Below, piece after piece: positions 23,110-36,539 of a DNA stretch of 64,000 bases (position 1 is the stretch's first letter; the number at the start of each line of letters is the position of its first letter). This DNA comes from Nemophila menziesii. Taxonomy: Eukaryota > Streptophyta > Magnoliopsida > Boraginales > Hydrophyllaceae. The position numbers and the translations under genes are program-made. Where the stretch lies: the NCBI GenBank assembly GCA_029959085.1, contig JARWIR010000010.1:18745001-18809000 (forward strand). Reading direction: 5' to 3'. The notes beneath the pieces are model-generated. The model had not been told where the DNA came from. It ran no database searches and saw only the letters and a list, made by a program, of their open reading frames with translations.

Positions 23110-23119
23110 CCTAAAACAC

Positions 23120-23935
23120 AAGGATTGATGACTGGTTTTTACAAACGGTTGCCTCTCTAAATGCTACTCATGGTCAAGATATACAATTTGCTGCACTTTT
23201 AAGTACTATTTGTTGGCAAATTCGGAAAGCTAGTAGAAATAACTTTGTATTCAATGGGTTTAAACCTGATCCTATTTTCGTGTGTAAACTATCTTACTCT
23301 TCTTGGGAATATAAAGATGTGAATAAAAATCCAAATTATGGTAAAATGATATACGAGTTGAAGGATTCTAGTCCGAACTCATCGGCTTAAATTGAAAGAA
23401 ATGATAAAAACCTTAGTACTAAAAATACTGGTAAATTTAGTAAATGGTTTCTACCCCTACTAATATTATTAAAATAATTACCGAATGCTAGTTTTACTTT
23501 ATCTGGTTGTGATGTATCTTATATAGTTAGAGATTCTTTTGTCAACTTGATTGAGGCTGATGCAAAAGATATTGAGGCAAGAATTTTGGTTGAAGCAGAA
23601 GCTCAAGGTATTTTGTCAGGATGCAGGATAACAAAAGGTTTTCCTACCAATTCAACTATTATCGAATGTGATTGTGAAGTGATAGTTAAACCCTTAGCTA
23701 CTAGGACCCTTGTAATATTCTTGAGTGTTGTAATATTTTTAAGTCGATTTTATGGTACTGCGGAGATTTGTAATCTGTTATTTTCCTTTGTTAGTCGCAA
23801 AGATAATAGAATAGCTTATTAGGTCGCCAAACAAAAGCTTGTTGGCAAATTGTTTGGTGGCTGGAGGACTTCTCCTCCTTCCCAATTAGCTCAACTTATA
23901 TTACTTAATAAGCAATTATGCGATATCGGATAACT
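23120..23935 (+). pseudogene. LINE C-terminal RNase H fragment
   Basis: Starts with DWFLQTVASLNATHG and ICWQIRKARNNFVFNGF, typical of the region between zf-RVT and RNase H in plant LINEs. It continues through stops into a frame at 23547-23822 with EAEAQGILSGCR and SRKDNRIAY. The initial RNase H Asp is not clear and frames are broken, so it is dead. It abuts the right target duplication of the hAT element. Confidence 0.65.
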
Positions 23936-25104
23936 ATTGTAGTATTTAACGTTTATTATGCTACTATATATTAAAGCAGTTGACAAAAAAAAACTAGCAT
24001 TGGAACAAAAAACAAAAAGAAAATCTCTTCAAACTGTATTTTTTGAATTGTTTTACACTAAATATTCAGTTGGTGTAAAAAAATTAATTTTCAATTCAAA
24101 ATTTTATAATTTCTGAATTAGAAGTTCCGAATTTACCAAAAGTGTTAAAATTTCCAATTTCCAATTTCCAATAAATTTGAAATTCCGAATTCGGATTTTT
24201 TTTCCAGATTCGAAATTTCGAATCGGAAATGAAATAGAAAAAATTTATTCCAAAAAATCGGATATTTTTTGAAAGACCCTTTTGTGATCTGTACCTTTCG
24301 ATTTCCACCTCTTCTCAACTTTATCATAAATATTACTCCATTTGTCTTCAAAAGGGTATCACACTTGTTTTTACATACAGACTAAGAAATATCATATTAT
24401 CCATGTGATTATTAAAATATTTTCCATAAAGTTTTAATAATTTGAATATTTATTGGGAATATATAAAATTTAATTAATGGTAAAAATGGTATAAATAATA
24501 AAAAAAGTATATTGATTTTTTAAAGTGACAATCTTCTAAATTGTTTTTATATTTTATAATAAATTAGGCCTATTTACTATCAAAACAATTAATTAAAACA
24601 ATAATTAAAAGCTTTATAAATTTATTAATAACACATATTCAACAAAATAATATTTAATTTCAAAAAATAAAATACTAAAATTATGTGTAACATTTTCTGA
24701 AATTCTGTTTTAGATCCTTGCATTGAATTCACATCCACATATGCTTCCGCGGCTCTTGGGTCTATACTGGGCCTTAAATTTTGATGTTGGCAAAACTTGA
24801 TCTGATTCATTTCAGCTTGTTATTCATATAATATTTTTACTTTTATGATATATATTATGTATAAATATAATCTTTAAGTTATCTTATATAATTCTTTGAT
24901 TATTTAAAGGAATTTCTTGAATTTTTTCAAATCATTTTTCTTTAAATAAAAATTCTGTAAACAATAATATTCTTTTGTGTTTAAGTGTTGCACACTAATA
25001 TGAATTTTAACTATACTTGAATATAATGCTATATTAATATCAAATTTTAACTAATATAATTTTTATATAATAAATAATATTATTTTAAAGTGATTGTCTA
25101 TTCG
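23936..25104. other. AT-rich intergenic DNA
   Basis: Short repeated phrases such as AATTTCCAATTTCCAATTTCC (about 24148) are visible. A MITE-like left end TACTCCATTTGTCTTCAAAA occurs at 24337, but I could not find a convincing matching right end. No gene. Confidence 0.4.
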
Positions 25105-25109
25105 GTAAT

Positions 25110-28100
25110 TGGTGGTGCCTAGGGTGTGATAAAAATAAGATTAAAATAAGTCAAGAAACTACGCACTCTCACCCTAGACAAGCACAGTACTGCAAGTATT
25201 ACAGGACGTATGCAAGTTTTAATGATAAGTAGAGTTCGTTCTCAGGGACTTAAGTGTGTTAATCGCGTGAGTAGAAATTACGAGTAAAAGTAAATAATTA
25301 GAAAACAGGAAATTAAAGGAAGTAAATTCAAGATTCAAGAATTAAACTAATTAAAACTGGGAAAATAAAGACAATAAAGTAAAAGATTAAGAATATAAGA
25401 TGAGAGATATAACTTAGGTTTTGCTAGTATGCACTAATCCTTCTAATTCTATCTATAAATCTAGTTCATAAGGGAGAATATTAGCTCTTGGTATACTTAG
25501 TCAGGATTCTAAATTCCCATACCTTAGACCTTGAGAGCGACTAAGGGGGCTACGGCACAACCAAGACGGGGACTCAAATAGGGTTATCAAACGCCACTAA
25601 GGCCCTATCCAGCACACTACAATCAATTGGTGATATGGTGGTTAAAACAAACCCTAATGACTATCTAGTTAGAAGCATGTTTTGTCAGAAATACTATGGA
25701 CACTAGACATTATGTGGTGGTTCAATAGTTAAACACCATGTCAAGGAGACCATCTAACTACTATTTAAACAATCCTAAAGTGATCAGTTCTAGGAAAGAC
25801 ATTAAATCAAAACACATAAACAAATATAAAGTAAGTAGCTAATATCAGATTAAAAAATATAATCCCAAAGAAACTTAGATAGAAGAATTAGAATTCATAG
25901 ATTATACATATGCAAAATCCAAGCTATGGGAGGTTTAGTTCATACCTGAAGGAAATAAACTAAAAGAAATTACAAAAGACATCATCTTGCTCTCTACAAT
26001 AAACTGGAAGAATAAAACCTTAAGAACTAATTACTATGAGGCAAGGGTGATTTACAAGTGATATAAGGGTGTATTTATAGGTGTTTAGAAGACCTAATTA
26101 GTTTTCTTGAGGAAGAGTTAAGGTATTGGACTTCTAGCCCAACTCAATTTTGTATGGAAATAAAGATAAACACTGCTGCACCGTTTTGAGCATATCTTCT
26201 TCGTTATTGGTCGGATTTTTCTCCATAAGATACCAAAAGAATCGCAACAAAATTATCTTGACCTTGAGGAAGGAAATCTCCAAATTCGGCCTATTTCTTA
26301 GGTAAAAACCCACATCTTTGGACGTGTATGCAGAATCCCAGATTTAGGCAGCTTTTCCTTTTCCATCTTTTTAGCTTTTATTTCCTTATCTCCAATTACC
26401 ATGCAAATCTCTTTCCATAAGTTGTTGTCTTTAACTTGGACTCTAATTAAGCTCCATAATTATCTTTAAAGCTTGATGTCTCCTTAAATGTTCTTATTTT
26501 CGACCCTTAGGAGACATCATTTTTGGTGTTTATTTAATCAATTTGATAGACTTTTAGACTAAATATGCAATAATATGATTTTCCTCTTTTATTTCTAGCA
26601 TTTTTGATTTATTAAGCTTTTGCGCGTAATATTGGTATTTTTAGTGAAGATTTTACAGGTTTTAGATGTTCGCTAGAAGAGGAATCCGAGGAGAAAGTCA
26701 AAGATCAAAAGATAGAGTCAAGATTTGAAAAGAAATCCCGAAGATATTATTTTTTTGAGCTGAAAATCCATTTTCCAAGCCATAGATTGCTGATTTCGAG
26801 GTGCTTAAGCGATGATTTAGCCGTTGACCTTTGAAGAGAAAACGCTCCCTATCGAGTTACGGAACTTTAGCAACTGAAATGAGGTCAATCGGAGTCATAA
26901 CGCATCGGGAAAAGCCGTTTTAGTGAAGGTGTATCAGCAGTTACGGGATTTTGGGCTTAGAATTTGGGCTTGGACATTTAATTAATGTTTTATTCTTAGG
27001 TCCAAGCCCTAATCCGAATTTCCACCTATAAAACCAGCCTTTGACTTCTATTTTCAAGACAATTCACATTCTGCAAGATTAAAAACACCAGAGAGAAGCA
27101 ACTGAAGGAAGGAGAAGAAGCTACAAGAGCTGGAGAGGGTCTATATCTCCGTTCGTAGTCATTCCGATTCCGGAAATTAGGTTCTTTTATCTTTTTTAAT
27201 TCTGTAAACAATATGAATTCCTTTATTTTTAATTTCGTATTTCATTTTAATATGAGCTAAGTTTTCTATAGTGCTTGAGAACAAATAAGGGTGAATCCCA
27301 ATCTTATTTATTAACAAATGTTGTTTGGGTTTTTATTGAATTAAACTAAATTAGGGCTTTTACTCTTTTCGATAAATTATGAATATTTACTGTTTTTAGC
27401 GTCATGAACTAGGAACAGGTAATAGTATTTAGGCTATTCCAATTAGTGGCAATTGGATCATCCTGACGGAGGGTTTAAATACGGAACCATTTATTCAATC
27501 TAGGATAGAAGTTAATGATTCTGACGAGCTTAGCTAATCCTAGGGCCAATGAGGTAATAAAACTTAATCATCCAACGGTGGATCATATTTACCCTGACGG
27601 GACTAGTGACACTTTAGGATCGCCTTATAGTCCACCCTGACGGGGGTATAAGGAAATTAGAATCCCGACCATTGTAATTGACTAATTTAGCCCTTAAACA
27701 ACATAAGTTAAGAAATAGGATAGGGAGGATCCTTGCGTTCTCAAGTGCTACTTCTCATATTGCGTTTTACATCACTTTACTTGCGTCTTAGCTTTTATTT
27801 GCATTTTAATATTTGTCTTTCATTCATTAGCTTTAATAACAAAAACCAAACAAACATATTATTATCTTTTATTTTCATTAGTGCATCAATCACTATTTGC
27901 TAGACATTGTGATCAACCATTCCGTCCTTGGAACGAATCTGATTTATCAGTTATAATACTTGGGACAACCGTACACTTGCGGTTGTGGTTCGATTATTAT
28001 TTGCATTTATTTAGAACACACAAAGGACCACCAAAGCTACACACTAAATAAACAATTAAACCCAATATGCTCTAAAAATAATAATTCTACAAATCAAGAC

Positions 28101-28211
28101 TCAAAATAGGAAAGTGCACTAAAACTCAAGAAAATCGACATTATTGACTTCTAAAACACTAAAAATGATGTCTCATCTTAACATAAATCTATCACAAATA
28201 AGGAGACATCA
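25110..28211 (-). mobile_element. Solo LTR (gypsy family), split by a nested solo LTR
   Basis: On the minus strand this begins TGATGTCTCCTTATTTGTGA at 28211 and ends CCTAGGCACCACCA at 25110. The 5-mer GTAAT flanks it on both sides (25105-25109 and 28212-28216). Excluding the nested insert and its target duplication it is about 1.54 kb, close to the related LTR at 17387-18845. No primer site or internal sequence adjoins it, so it most likely arose by LTR-LTR recombination. Confidence 0.85.
26474..28033 (+). mobile_element. Nested solo LTR (1560 bp)
   Basis: Begins TGATGTCTCCTTAAATG and ends AAAGGACCACCA, with the 5-mer AAGCT at 26469-26473 and 28034-28038 as target duplication. The flanking outer-LTR halves join cleanly at AAGCT when compared with 17387-18845. 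A TATA-like CCTATAAAACC is near 27025. It is a diverged subfamily of the same LTR family. Insertion order is clear: outer element first, then this one, then or independently recombination to solo LTRs. Confidence 0.85.
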
Positions 28212-28291
28212 GTAATATAATAAAAGAAAATGTATTATGAATTACTTTCGATAAATATGAATATTTATTCTTTATTATCTTCAAACCACTA

Positions 28292-28543
28292 CTTCCTCCG
28301 TCCATCAATGTTTGTCATGCTTTTTTTCACACTAATTAAGAAAAACAATTAAGGCCTTCTATTTTTACTAAACTACCCTCAACCAACTAAGTAGATGAAT
28401 TTTTAATGATGATAAGCTTGTAAAAATTAAATAAGGATCAGATTGGTAGAAAAGATAAAAAAGTTCCTTGGTATCTTAAATGGATAATCTTTTATGTACA
28501 TCTAATTTAAAAAATTATGACAAACATTGATGGACGGAGGGAG
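28292..28543. mobile_element. Stowaway MITE with TA target site
   Basis: A 252-bp element flanked by TA at both ends. Terminal inverted repeats are CTTCCTCCGTCCATCAATGT and ACATTGATGGACGGAGGGAG, the Stowaway (Tc1/mariner) signature. It has no coding capacity and lies just beyond the solo LTR. Confidence 0.9.
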
Positions 28544-28545
28544 TA

Positions 28546-28929
28546 ATAATTTATATAAATGTATTCAAAATATATGTGTTGTGTGTCATGATTTGATAAA
28601 ATAAAATTAGAGAATAATAATATAGTATAAAAATATCAATTAATACAAAACTAAATTTAATTAATAACAAATGTATAGATAAAATAAGTATTTAAATACA
28701 GGCACGACAAGAGCCCGTCTAAAGCCAGTCGGTTAAAACCCTCTACAATTTTGCTAGATATGGCCTTTACAAAGATAGGTTTGCTCCTAGACGGGCCTGG
28801 ATTGAACCTTTTCAAAACCCGCGGGTTTTGGGCCCGTGCACACCCCTAACACAAACCTTACATATCCGATCAGCAAAATATTTGAAGAAATTAACAACAC
28901 AAGTATATTAAAAATCCAATCAATAGATA
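28546..28929. other. Intergenic; GC-richer patch, no gene
   Basis: AT-rich except 28700-28860, where GGGCCCGTGCACACCCCTAA recalls the end of a DNA transposon, but no matching opposite end was found. Confidence 0.35.
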
Positions 28930-31900
28930 AAAAGTGATTAAACTTTGAAAATCAAGGAGGGTATAAAAGCTTGTACCATTAGGAAAGGCGGATGAATCGA
29001 TTTTTCTACCCGGTTTGACATCGAAAGGCTTGGTACCATGAGGAGGAATAGTCCACTCGAAGAGCTTCCAGTCTTCTTTTTCTTGGAGGATAAAGCTCCT
29101 TCTTTCCTTGAAGGCATTGGTGAGAGAAAGATAGAGTGATGGAGATGGGTTTAGGGAGGATAGGAGATGAATCTAGAGAGAGGATGAGTGTGGGCGTTTA
29201 TACAGAGAGAAACCAAGAGATTTTAGTGAATAGGGTTTTGAAAAGAGAAGAGTTATAAAGCTGAAAAAATCAGACTTTTGGCGATTCAGAACACGTGACC
29301 GGTATGCCGCTCATATGGCCAGTATGCCAGTCAGTAAAATCCTAGAAAAAAATTAGCGCGTCGGCATGCCGCTCAGCTCTCGGCTTGGGGACTAAAAAAG
29401 CAATTGTTTGATTTTTTTTCAAAAGTTCTCAAAACCAACCCAAACACTCCCTAATAAGTTGAGAATGTTCTTAAACCCCAAAAGTAATTTTTTTCTTGAA
29501 AAAATATAAAGTGGAGAGATCAAAAAAGAGAAAACAGATAATTTTCAAAAAACTCCTCACACTTTCTAAAAAAGACACAAAGACCCATATAAGGACTAAA
29601 AAAATTTAACCACTAAAAGTAGGGAAAAGATAAGAACACAAACACATAAGGGGAAACAAGTAAGAACGCCAAATTATGCAAAAACAAGATAAGGAAAGAA
29701 AACACTGTTTTTTCCTTTTACGTGATTCAAGCGTTCTTTAAAAGATCATTTGATTCCTTGAAGCTTATCACCTATAATCACATAGAAAATGTCTAAGGTT
29801 TCCAAGGTGGAGTGGATCCGAGGGAATGATTAGTACTTTTTACAATCCACGTAGGTTTTTGCCACAAAGGTATTAATGAACCGAACTCAAGTTGTTTATG
29901 ATGAAAACAAGTTTAGACACGATGACCGACTTTTCTACAATAGTCACAAACACTCTTTTAGTGACAAGGAAAATGACGAGAGAATATTAAACACAAGTAT
30001 TTCTCGTTCTTTTGTTTTACCAAATCTTCACTCCAAGATAATTTTCTTTTAAGAACCCTATTTTCATTAAAGGGAGTAAAATTTTGATAGGGATGATATT
30101 TTAAGAGTTTAAAATGATAGAACAAGTATCATATACCTCTTTAAAAACTAAGGTATTTTCTTTCAAGAGATTTTGGTTTTCATCAAAAGAGAAAATACTT
30201 TTAAAACAAGATTTTTCATTGTTTCCCAAAATATCATCTAAAGTAGGACAACAATTTATACATCTCTTTTGCTCAATTTTTAACTCTTCTCATAAAAAAT
30301 AATTTGAGTTGAATTGAAAATCGAGAATATCGAGAAGGGATGCGGTATACATATCATCATTATAATCAAATGAAAAATATAAGGAGTTAGGATTGATTAC
30401 TACCTCATGGTCTGATTTTGAATCACCATGGCTTTCTTCTTTATCAATATCGACAATCCCATATAAGTATTCCACACGATCCTAAATTTGTTTTTCTGAG
30501 AAAAACATCCTTGTACACATGTTTTCAGATATTCCACAAAACAAGTTATACATGGGTTTTGCGTTTTGGGCGAGTTTGGCTTTATCTTCGTCAGTAAGTT
30601 CATCGTAATCCTTTTCTTCTTGAGTTAACACAAGAACGCCCACTTCATTAATTTTCTATTTGTATGGCGAACGGACCTTCCATAACTATTCTTCAGATAT
30701 CAGAATCTTCAACTTTTATAAATTCCTCCAATTTTACTCTCCAAGGGAATAATAAGTGTCTACAAAAAGTGGAGGTCGTGTAGAAGACGACTCTTCCAAA
30801 AGATTAAATTTCATGTCGTTTACTCAATTAACGATTAAGCCATTCACGTAGAGTTATGCTCTGATACCAATTGAAAGTCCTAGAGGGGGGTAAGATTAAT
30901 GTCTAACTAAAAAAAATTTGGACAGTTATAAGTTTAAAGAAAAACTTTTAATTCAGTATATAATAAACTCTTACGGGATTATGCAATGGTATAACTAGGT
31001 TTGATATAAATGAAAAGACAAGCAATCTATATAGGATAAGTAAAGAGATAAGTGTTAGAAAGTACACAACGATGTATAGTGGTTCAGTTATCCCTATTCC
31101 ACTACCTAAGGTGGCCACCTTAGGATTTTAAAGCTTCTTAACTAAACTTCCGTGTCTCTCTTAACCGGTGTGAGAACACAATACCCTTACAACCACTTTG
31201 ATACCACAAAGTAAACTCTTGTGCTATTGCAACACAAGGGAACTGAGCATACTCCCTATAATCACAATCTCTCTTAATTTATCTATTACAAAGACTTGAT
31301 CTAAAAGGATAAAAACAAGTGTTTGATTGGTTGAAATAACTTGGCTAATAACCCCTAAAGAGTAGATATAACTTTAAGCTTCAAAACTCCTCTTCAGTAA
31401 ATTTGACTTTAAATGCTTCTTGGATTAACTCCTTGATTGAGTGGATATGACAAGTTTAATGATCAAGCTTGAATTGATAAACTTTGATAGCTCGAGACCT
31501 CTAATGGATGTTTATAAAGTTGTAATAATTGTGTTGGAAAGAGGTAGCCAATTGCATGACAATAAGCTCCCTTTTATAGGTAACATTCTATCTCTGGGCG
31601 GTAGGCTGGTCCTCAAGCCGGTACTGCCGGTCCAATTTGTCTTCTAGTCCAACGACAGAATCCAACGTGGCTTGTGACCATTGGGTAACGACTCTTTCCA
31701 CCAGTATGCCGGTCCAGGCGCTGGTACGCCGATCCGGTTTAATAAGAATACCTTGGAAAACATTGTTAATTCATGGAAAATATGTATCTATATAAGTACA
31801 AGATATGACAAGTGTAATGCACTATTTCCGGGATATTTAATACACGGTTTGGAAAATATTAAAACAAGATTAAAAGGATGTAAGGCTAACCTTTTACAGT

Positions 31901-31975
31901 ATACTTCTTACAGGAATTTTGTCGAACACAATGTGTGAATCTACTAGGGTGTTTTTCCTTTTCTATACCTACTAC
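28930..31975 (-). mobile_element. Degenerate Ty1/copia relic, minus strand
   Basis: Reading from right to left: an LTR-like region (about 31975-30872) ending GGACTTTCA, then AT and the initiator-Met-tRNA primer site TGGTATCAGAGC (complement of 30858-30869), then broken gag frames (about 30820-30300). The gag frames include LTQEEKDYDELTDEDKAKLA and MYNLFCGISENM. A zinc knuckle CDYC-RKVGH-TC (complement of 29907-29948) carries an internal stop. Beyond it, 29160-28930 reads KLFEWTIPPHGTKPFDVKPG in a frame I cannot place. No polymerase domains remain, and the outer LTR boundary is not resolved. Confidence 0.65.
30858..30869 (-). other. tRNA-iMet primer binding site of the copia relic
   Basis: Perfect 12-base TGGTATCAGAGC on the minus strand, two bases after the LTR end at 30872. 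Confidence 0.85.
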
Positions 31976-32038
31976 AAATTAGGCCTAAAATCCACCTATA
32001 TCCTGGATTTTTCATTACCCATGTGACTAGGGTTCATT

Positions 32039-33216
32039 AGGGTTTTTTTACCCCTGTTGTTGCTTCTCCTTTTTTCTAAAATGTTCGGATATTCTTTTGA
32101 GAAACTCTACATCAAATACAGAAATATATATATACTAAGCTTTGTCACGACCATTTGAGGCAGAGACACGACCTTAGAGTTAGAAACATCTACTAAGCTC
32201 TATATTGGTTCTTTGATGATGGTTTACAAGATTTGAATTTGAAAGGTAAAACTGAAAGGGTGGAAAGGAAAGGTATAAAGATACATGGAATTGTAATAAT
32301 GAAAAAGTTTGATATTAATAAAAACATAATGAGGGTGCATAAGGTATATTGGATCATTAATTTTGGTTAGGTGATATATTGGGTCATTAATTTTGATTGG
32401 ATTATTGGTTAGAGGATGTTTTGGTTCATTGTCTTATTTATTATACAAAAGAAAATATATATGAACATAAAATAAATCAAAACTCAATAAGATAAATTTT
32501 AAAGGCTAGAGGGAAATTGAAATAAAGATTTAAAAATTTGAGTTGGATCGCAAGCTAGCAATATATGTTTTGTTATAAAAATTTTTTTAAAAAAAAAAAA
32601 AAATCAGAGATACCCATGGACACTCCTCCCCCCTTTCCCCCTCTATATCTTGCATGTGGATCCTCCTTTGTTGTGATAGAACTTCAATTAAAACAAATTT
32701 AAATCCTCTATTTTCTCTAAAATACATGGTTGTACCACAAGATTTTGAGGAACCTTTTCTTTCTTGACAAATTGTTAAAAACCCATTAATTTATGTCAGA
32801 ATGATAAATCTGTTAGTGAAGATGAACTACAATATACAATTCGAAAAAAAAAAAAGAACTACAATATATAATGAATAAGATAAATATGAAAGTCGAGTTT
32901 CTTTAGGTGATATAAATGTAAAATTCTCACACTGTAACACTTTACATTAGATAGATGAAAGATTACAAGAACACCTTTGTCACAATCAAAATTTGGAACA
33001 TGTTTGGAAGACCATCTTAAACTACCTGATCTTTCCAACCAGGACTATATAATTTTGTCATTACACTCGAGAGTATAATGTATCTAATATTTTTACAAGT
33101 TTGGAGGTCAAAATGGATGAAGATGACCATTGGTATTCACTATTCATGGAGAATTACAACATCAAACTGATTAACCTCAAGTTGGTTGAGATCCTACGCA
33201 TGCTCAATTATATATG
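32039..33216 (+). repeat. Left arm of a 1.15-kb inverted duplication
   Basis: Reverse complement of 41597-42732 at what looks like about 97-98 percent identity by eye, starting at GTTTTTTTACCCC and ending at CATGCTCAATTATATA. The arms are 8.4 kb apart. The arm contains no long frame. It holds a poly(A) tract at 32586-32602 and a short duplicated phrase GGTCATTAATTTTG near 32352 and 32381. Confidence 0.85.
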
Positions 33217-34319
33217 TGTGATTCTGATTGTGCCTTAAGATTTTGTAATAAAATAAATTAACATCGAAGATGAATGTTTTACACACTATTTGGATTTGTC
33301 TGTAAGAGGCTAAGAGCACAATACATTTCCTAGTAAATTTTGTCAAACTTCCACAATCTTTAGCCAATCATAGTTGGCCCTTCAAAATGTTTTAGCGTAC
33401 TTACATTATACTGTGGTGACAGATTTATAAATAAATATAATTTGGTAGAGAATGAATCATCCTGAGTTAGCTTATACAAAAAATCATATGACTTATTTTA
33501 TAAGTGTGGCCTCCTAATTACTCACGTTACTGGTAAGTGTAGTAGCAAACTCCATTAATTATACGCTCTGGACACTAGATAAAGGTCTTTGATAACAAAG
33601 CATTCGTTCGTTTGAGTAAAAGAAACTACATCGGTACTATGAATAATGCACATGTTGCTCAGATTGATGAAGCTTATGGGACAGTCTAGTAGCAAATAAA
33701 CCTTCGAGTAACCGACAGAGGAGTCAAAGAAATAGACTACTCATAGCTATAGAGAAGACACGCCCTTGTCCAGAGGTTAATGATAATGGAAAATATTGCA
33801 ACTCAGGTAACTACAACAATTTTGCAGGGGCCCAACATAATTCTAATGTAAGGCCTCTAACGATAAAAGAAAATCGTGGTCTTTATGAACCAAAATTTTG
33901 CATTGAGGTTCTAAAAGATATTGATAAAAGTAGTCCTCGGCTTATAAAAAAAAGATGTCAAACCCATATGATTTCTCTCCCCATGAATCAGTAGGTATGG
34001 ATACTTTAAGCAAGCATGATCCATTTGCTCTGGGAATTATTGACGAGGCATTGCCGCCATTCCTAATCAACTCAAGGAGGTTGGACAACAACACCTCTCT
34101 TTTTCCTATTCAAAATCTTGAGTTGACTCATCCGGAGTTGACTAACATTATTTACATTACTAAGGAAAATTTACTACGTTCAATTGAATTGAGAAATAGA
34201 GAAAACTATTCACTCATCTTCATCAAGAAAAATTGTTAAACTAGATTGACACTCGATATTATAAATGAGTTGACCGTTTCCCCACCTCAGTCCTCTTTTA
34301 ACTTGTTTCACTAGATGAT
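33217..34319. other. Intergenic with one unassigned ORF
   Basis: A 94-residue frame at 33955-34239 begins MSNPYDFSPHESVGMD; I do not recognise it. Its place just before LINE reverse-transcriptase sequence allows that it is decayed LINE coding DNA, but nothing shows this directly. Confidence 0.3.
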
Positions 34320-35835
34320 TTTTTAAAGCCCCATTTCAAACCATAGGCTTGAGAGGGTTTTTTACCAGTAAAGTATTTGGGGGTTCCATTGAGAGCTTCA
34401 AAGTTGTGTATGAAGGATGCAAATAAGCTAGTGGACAAGATATGTGAGAGTATAAATATTTGGAGTAATAAGAGGCTAGAGCTGATAATTAGGACAGTTT
34501 TGGTGAGCAGAGTTTTGTATTGGAGTAGGGGTGTTTTTGTTACCAAAAAATGTAATTTACAAGATAGATAAAAAAATTATCAAGCTTCTTGTCAAGGGGT
34601 AACCTAGAGAGAGCTAAGGGGAAAAAGGTGGCTTGGAGTATGGTTTGTAGGAGTAAGGTTGAAAGGGGACTTAGTATACCTAATTTGGAAAGCTTGAATA
34701 AGGTAAGTTTGCTTAGTATATTTTGGAGGGTATAGAGGAAAAGGGATAATTCGCTTAGTACCTAGGCTTATGCTAACATCTTTACGGGAGCATGTGTATG
34801 GGGAATTAATATAAAACAAGATTTCTCTTGGATATGGAAGACAATTTTGAAATTGCGTGAATTAGCCTATCAATTTGTCAGTTATACAGTGAGAGATGGA
34901 GCCTCAACTTTTGTATTTTGGGATAGATTCATAGAGGGGAAAAATGTAAGTGAGAGCCTTATGAGAGATTGTATGCATGATCAATTATGGAGGAATAGAA
35001 TTGTGTAAAGCTACCATGTAAGAGGTAGGTGGCACTTTCCTGCGGTTTTGAGTGGTTTGTCAGATATGATGCCACAACTTACTAATGGAGAGGATATTAT
35101 ACACTGGTCTGCTAGTGTAAATGAAAAAATTTCATTTAGAAAAACTTTAAAAGAAGCACAGGGCAGAGGTATGATCCTAGAATGTACAAAATTGGTGTGG
35201 TTTAACATGAATGTGCCTAAATGTTGCTTCATAACATGGTTAGCCTGTCTTGATAGGCTGCCTACAAAGTCTAGAATGGTAGAGTGGGGTATTTGTAATG
35301 ATAGTACATGTATGATCTGTCATAATGCTATTGAAACCAGGGATTATACCCTTTTTGAATGCTCCTTTGCTAAGAGAATTATTATAAGGTGTGTGGAATT
35401 GAGTGGTGGGATTTTCCCTGGGTGTAAAATTTGGGAGGAATTTTGGGATTTTGTCTTGATTCAAGCAGAAGATAAATTTTTAAGTTTTATATATGGAGGA
35501 TAGATTACTACCTTTATATATACAATGTTTTGTAATAAGAATGCGATTATGCATAATGACAGAGTCAAGAATGAGGAAGAAGTGATGCATAATATTCAGA
35601 GTTTCTTGTTTATTAAATCACACAATTGTAGAAAGTTCAAAGTGAAGAAGGGAAGAGATAGTATAGAAGTTAGTTGGAAACTCAATGATGTTTTTAAAGT
35701 TTATTATAACTATGTAATAGCTGATAGGTTTCTTTGAGCTGTTTTGTAGTTTCTCAAAGGTTGTAAACGTTTATGATTGGTTGGTCCTAAATATAATGGT
35801 TTGTTGAGAAAAAAAATATTCGGCTCATGCAAAAT
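34320..35835 (+). pseudogene. LINE 3' half (RT thumb and zf-RVT), broken
   Basis: Begins with LPVKYLGVPLRASKLC, the conserved block after the reverse transcriptase palm. It passes through several stops, then reads a zf-RVT domain (35048-35503) with KLVWFNMNVPKCCFITWLAC, DRLPTKSRM and the Cys pattern CMICHNAIETRDYTLFEC. The tail (35525-35737) matches the minus-strand fragment at 27-386. No poly(A) with target duplication was identified. Confidence 0.75.
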
Positions 35836-36535
35836 AAAAAAAGAAAAGATACTATTATCAAGTATATGAGTGACATCAAGTTTGATATTAAGGTAAGGGA
35901 GCCTGATTTCGAGATGGGATTAAGTACATATGTGGTTTGCAAAATTGTCCCTGAACGATCGATCCCACAGGGGCAATGACTACAACAAGATGGAACTTTC
36001 AAGGGGTCGATAATACCTTCATGCAAGCTAGAATCGTGGATTCCCTAGGTAATCTTTCTTTCCAAGACGAAACAAAATTATAATATCTTATTATCGTTAG
36101 TTATTAGACTGAATATGATATTAATTCGTATAAGATTAATGATATTTGCCACCCCCTTTTAGTTCACCCTTGTATCACCGCTTATGTGTCACCTTATGTG
36201 GTATTAAATCAAAGAGAGAGAAAAAAAGTAATTAGGAAAGAGAAACAATCTGATTGGGGTTTAAAACCTCCATATATGAGGTGATATAAGGGTGAACCGA
36301 AAAAGGGTGACAAATATCATTACTCTTCGTATAATAATCCATCTTGTAAATCGCTAGGACTAGCCCCGTTTATGAAAAAAAATAACATGAATGTCATGTC
36401 TACCTCAAAAAAATATTATTAATTGCACAAGTTTAATTTTTGTTATCGGGCTGGTCCAGATTTATTTTGTCTATGGTCCCAAATAGACGGGGACAAATGA
36501 AATTTCATCAAAAATTAACAAAATGTAAACCTCTA
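35836..36535. other. Intergenic, nothing assigned
   Basis: Short frames only. The phrase TTGCACAATT near the end does not extend into a recognisable element. Confidence 0.4.
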
Positions 36536-36539
36536 GATT

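Noticed and set aside
24337..24600. A second complete MITE beginning TACTCCATTTGTC
   Set aside because: The left end looks MITE-like but no matching inverted right end or TA target could be placed.
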